In this document: piece by piece, positions 7,698-9,502 of the stretch | How positions within the stretch are numbered: the first letter of the stretch is position 1 | Layout of the letters: every line of letters starts with the position of its first letter | Assembly: GCA_018658605.1 (NCBI GenBank) | Contig: JABHUV010000297.1 | Coordinates: 1 to 9,502, forward strand | From: Planctomycetaceae bacterium | Lineage (GTDB): Bacteria > Planctomycetota > Planctomycetia > Pirellulales > Pirellulaceae | Length of the DNA: 9,502 nt | Direction: 5' to 3' | Position numbers and translations under genes: made by a program | The notes under the pieces: generated by a model | What the model was told of the DNA's origin: nothing | Databases searched by the model: none | The model's input: only the letters and a program-made list of their open reading frames with translations

Positions 7698-8405
7698 TTG
7701 GCAGCAAACGCTGTTGTATTGCCCCTCACCATCAGTGGAGCCATTCGCAATTCTGGCAAACGATCATTCCAATCACTAGACAACGATACGGTTGAATTCT
7801 TCGCCGCTAAGAAGGCAGGATTGATCGATGTGATGTTCATTCCCCGTAGCAGTAAGTCTGCCAACATCATGATGAAGAATCGCACCAAGCGTAAACTCAG
7901 CATCAAAATGCCGGAAGCGTTCGCTGGTGTTCCAATCCTTGGCCAAATGGGTGGCATGGGCATGGGCGGCGGCGGCATGGGTATGGGCGGCGGCGGCGGC
8001 ATGGGCGGCTTCCAAAACATCGAGCCTGGCCGCGTACGCAAAGTTAAAGTCACAACCGTTTGCCTTGAACATGGCAAAAAAGAACCTAATCCGCGTGTCA
8101 AGTACGACATCGTACCAATTGAAAACTTTACTCGCAACGCACAAGTCATCGAGCTTTGCCGTATGCTTGGAAGTGGTAAACTAGATCAAATGTCAGCTCA
8201 AGCAGCCGCTTGGCATCTGACAGACAACCTCAGCTGGCAACAACTCGTACAAAAGATCGGTGCCACTCATCTCAATGGTACCAGCGAACGATATTTTCAC
8301 CCCAATCAAGTTGCCATGGGTATGCGGTACGTTCAAATTGCTCAACAACGAGCTACGCTACGAAGTGAAGTTCAAGGCAAGGATGAATCGCTGTCGAACC
8401 AATAG
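7698..8405 (+). CDS. Conserved planctomycete-type exported protein with a Gly/Met-rich loop, function unknown
   Basis: The coordinates give the uninterrupted frame from TTG 7698 (235 residues); the natural start is probably ATG 7656, across an in-frame TGA. The protein starts with the rest of a hydrophobic leader (AANAVVLPLTISGA). It continues with a globular segment (about 28-82) containing TVEFFAAKKAGLIDVMFIPR and MPEAFAGVP, then a low-complexity Gly/Met run (84-104), and a C-terminal part (about 108-220) with VCLEHGKKEPNPRVKYDIVPI, QAAAWHLTDNLSWQ and HLNGTSERYF. This layout resembles uncharacterised planctomycete proteins that I recognise only from memory, and I know no assigned function. 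No catalytic motif is evident. It sits alone on the plus strand with its own promoter-like sequence and terminator. It ends with TAG. If the TGA is real and not read through, export would be lost and the gene may be decaying. Confidence 0.8.
   Translation: MAANAVVLPLTISGAIRNSGKRSFQSLDNDTVEFFAAKKAGLIDVMFIPRSSKSANIMMKNRTKRKLSIKMPEAFAGVPILGQMGGMGMGGGGMGMGGGGGMGGFQNIEPGRVRKVKVTTVCLEHGKKEPNPRVKYDIVPIENFTRNAQVIELCRMLGSGKLDQMSAQAAAWHLTDNLSWQQLVQKIGATHLNGTSERYFHPNQVAMGMRYVQIAQQRATLRSEVQGKDESLSNQ
7947..8009 (+). repeat. In-gene GGC/ATG microrepeat encoding a Gly/Met tract
   Basis: Imperfect repeats of GGCATGGGYATGGGC followed by GGC runs encode the Gly/Met-rich tract of the exported protein. Its GC content is far above that of the flanking sequence, and such runs can change length by slippage. 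Confidence 0.7.
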
Positions 8406-8448
8406 TCACTGAGAATTCTGACACGATTGAAGGTAATAAGTAAAGCAA

Positions 8449-8484
8449 AAAGGGCTCGAGCAACACACCGTTCTCGAGCCCTTT
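8449..8484. terminator. Strong hairpin terminator between convergent genes
   Basis: AAAGGGCTCGAG (8449-8460) and CTCGAGCCCTTT (8473-8484) form a perfect 12-bp stem with a 12-base loop. It lies 43 bases after the plus-strand stop and just after the minus-strand stop at 8493. Read on the minus strand the stem runs into TTTTTGC. Read on the plus strand the tail is CCCTTTCTGCTT. It probably terminates both convergent genes. Confidence 0.85.
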
Positions 8485-8492
8485 CTGCTTGA

Positions 8493-8945
8493 TTATAGTT
8501 CGATGTCGCCAACATCCTCGATTTCAAAGCTCTCGACAAACGCTATTTTGAAATCATACACATCAGCAAAGTCTAACTTGGAATCAGTTTTTGATTTTTT
8601 CATCAAGCCAGCCTCGATCATATTGTAAACGAGTTCCCCAAAATCAAGCGTTTCATAAATTCCCCAACTATTAAGCACGGTTTTTGTCATGAAACCAAAC
8701 TGTAGCAATGCTAGCCTACGAATCGCCTCGCAAAGCTCTTGCCCCGTCAAATGGGCTTCTTCGGGAATATCATCGTCCGATGGCATACCTTTGGTGAGTT
8801 CTGCCAAATCTTCTTTCGACATCGAGCCGCATTCCATCACGTCATGCGCAAATGCCAACGCCATACGAATAAACTCATAGGCCTCAGGCTCATACCGACC
8901 ATCCTGTTCCATCAGGTCAAACAATGGATTTGATATTTCATTCAT
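8493..8945 (-). CDS. Minf_1886 family protein (Planctomycetes/Verrucomicrobia conserved hypothetical)
   Basis: The 150-residue protein matches, from memory, the small uncharacterised Minf_1886 family found mainly in Planctomycetes and Verrucomicrobia. Characteristic parts are DGRYEPEAYEFIRMALAFAH (15-34), LTGQELCEAIRRLALLQFG (66-84), TVLNSWGIYETLDFGELVYN (89-108), MIEAGLMKKS and the acidic FADVYDFKIAF near the end. It has no signal peptide or membrane helix, so it is probably cytosolic. Residues about 38-62 (Glu/Asp/Ser-rich) may be a loop longer than usual. The start is ATG 8943-8945; the frame is open further upstream to a TTG at 9045-9047, but that would overlap the end of the upstream gene and add residues not expected in the family. 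No clear Shine-Dalgarno is visible. It lies 89 bases downstream of the cyclase-like gene on the same strand and ends with TAA. The function is unknown. Confidence 0.88.
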   Translation of the reverse strand: MNEISNPLFDLMEQDGRYEPEAYEFIRMALAFAHDVMECGSMSKEDLAELTKGMPSDDDIPEEAHLTGQELCEAIRRLALLQFGFMTKTVLNSWGIYETLDFGELVYNMIEAGLMKKSKTDSKLDFADVYDFKIAFVESFEIEDVGDIEL

Positions 8946-9034
8946 CTTAGCGTGCAACTCAATTCGTTTTTTGCCTCGTCCGTTGCGAAGCCTCGCGATA
9001 ATTTGTGATACGTGACACGTCGTCTTAGTGTTAA

Positions 9035-9502
9035 CTAGTCGCGGCAATATGACAAAGCGAGTAATGCGTAGCCAGTCACAAGATTTTCATCGCCTTCAAG
9101 CCAGCGAGTATTTCGAGCATTAAACCACGAGCCATTACGTTTTTGTCGCCGTGACAATTCTGAAATCAAGTCACCACGCCAATTGTGTCGCTGACCATCA
9201 GCATCCTGCACCTGGTCAACCTCCAACGCTCGTAGTGTCTTGGCAAACGTGTGCAAATAGTAATAATGTCCCGACGCGCCCATTCCAGGATTTTCTGAGA
9301 CATCGTAGTTTTTGCGAATCCAAGATAAAGCAGCCTTTACCCGCTGATCATCTCGATCGACGCCGGCATATATCATGCTCTTTAAACCAGCGTATGTCAT
9401 TGATGCATAACTGCGCAACCCACCGTTGGCTGTTTCGCCAGCTTGACTTGTACCCCCCGCAGCTGGTGTGTAATAAAACCCACCATCATTAATCTTGCGT
9501 GC
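9035..9502 (-). CDS. C-terminal part of a squalene-cyclase/prenyltransferase-repeat protein
   Basis: This gene is partial; its 5' end lies beyond the right edge. The frame is open from 9502 to a TAG at 9035-9037, giving 155 residues. Two terpene-cyclase-like repeats are visible: DGGFYYTP near the start of the fragment, and QKRNGSW, a QxxxGxW (QW) motif, followed by [19 protein letters not shown] at the C-terminus. Between them [49 protein letters not shown] and HNWRGDL fit the alpha/alpha-barrel repeat proteins that are abundant and often exported in planctomycetes. The catalytic acid motif of true squalene-hopene cyclase would lie upstream, outside the window, and is not seen. A cyclase activity is therefore not supported; a non-enzymatic or carbohydrate/peptide-related role is equally possible. 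Confidence 0.85.
   Translation of the reverse strand, partial: ARKINDGGFYYTPAAGGTSQAGETANGGLRSYASMTYAGLKSMIYAGVDRDDQRVKAALSWIRKNYDVSENPGMGASGHYYYLHTFAKTLRALEVDQVQDADGQRHNWRGDLISELSRRQKRNGSWFNARNTRWLEGDENLVTGYALLALSYCRD

Noticed and set aside
7692..7725. TGA as a selenocysteine codon with a following SECIS hairpin
   Set aside because: The only hairpin (GTTTG-GCAG-CAAAC) is too short and too close to the TGA, and it lacks the GGUC-type apical loop. A selenocysteine in a signal peptide also makes little sense.
7691..7784. ATG at 7691 overlapping the TGA (ATGA) as a coupled restart
   Set aside because: It opens a different frame that ends at a TGA after about 30 codons and does not encode the conserved protein.
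7667..8149. Long minus-strand and alternate-frame open frames under the exported-protein gene
   Set aside because: Their Pro/Met, His/Ala and Trp/Ala runs are shadows of the GGC/ATG repeat read in other frames or on the other strand.
9010..9020. Short palindrome ACGTGACACGT between the end of the cyclase-like gene and the Minf_1886-type gene
   Set aside because: Two 5-bp arms around one base are expected by chance in this much sequence, and nothing nearby supports a regulatory role.

Overview
The window most likely comes from a planctomycete (PVC superphylum) of moderate GC content. The strongest evidence is lineage-type protein families: a small protein of the Planctomycetes/Verrucomicrobia-restricted Minf_1886 type, a secreted-type squalene-cyclase-like repeat protein, and a Gly/Met-rich exported protein resembling planctomycete proteins. 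An arginyl-tRNA synthetase with a long charged insertion and a K+-dependent membrane pyrophosphatase with a signal peptide and a large extra loop domain fit the same picture. All family calls come from reading the translated sequence; no database search was run.

Layout: positions 1-6887 are a minus-strand block. In transcription order it holds hppA (membrane pyrophosphatase), rsfS (ribosomal silencing factor), argS (arginyl-tRNA synthetase), a dgt-like HD-domain dNTPase, and the first 41 codons of a membrane protein, possibly a PIN/TRAM (YacL-like) protein, which runs off the left edge. rsfS, argS and dgt are closely spaced and may be co-transcribed. hppA has its own long upstream region with promoter-like sequences and a good ribosome binding site. 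A 768-base non-coding stretch (6888-7655) separates this block from a single plus-strand gene (7656/7698-8405) and holds several palindromes and candidate promoters. That gene converges on a minus-strand pair, the squalene-cyclase-like fragment (entering from the right edge) followed by the Minf_1886-type gene. A strong hairpin terminator lies between the convergent genes.

How the genes relate: most are housekeeping. ArgRS releases pyrophosphate, which HppA can hydrolyse to pump ions. The dNTPase trims dNTP pools. RsfS blocks ribosomal subunit joining during starvation. I see no defence system, phage, transposon, CRISPR array, tRNA or rRNA.

The most notable anomaly is an in-frame TGA inside what looks like a twin-arginine signal peptide of the plus-strand gene. 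It is preceded by a normal ATG, an RBS and a consensus -10 box bracketed by a perfect 8-bp inverted repeat. No gene here uses TGA as its stop (five TAG, two TAA), but the long conserved genes contain no internal TGA either, so a lesion, base error or local readthrough is likelier than genome-wide recoding.
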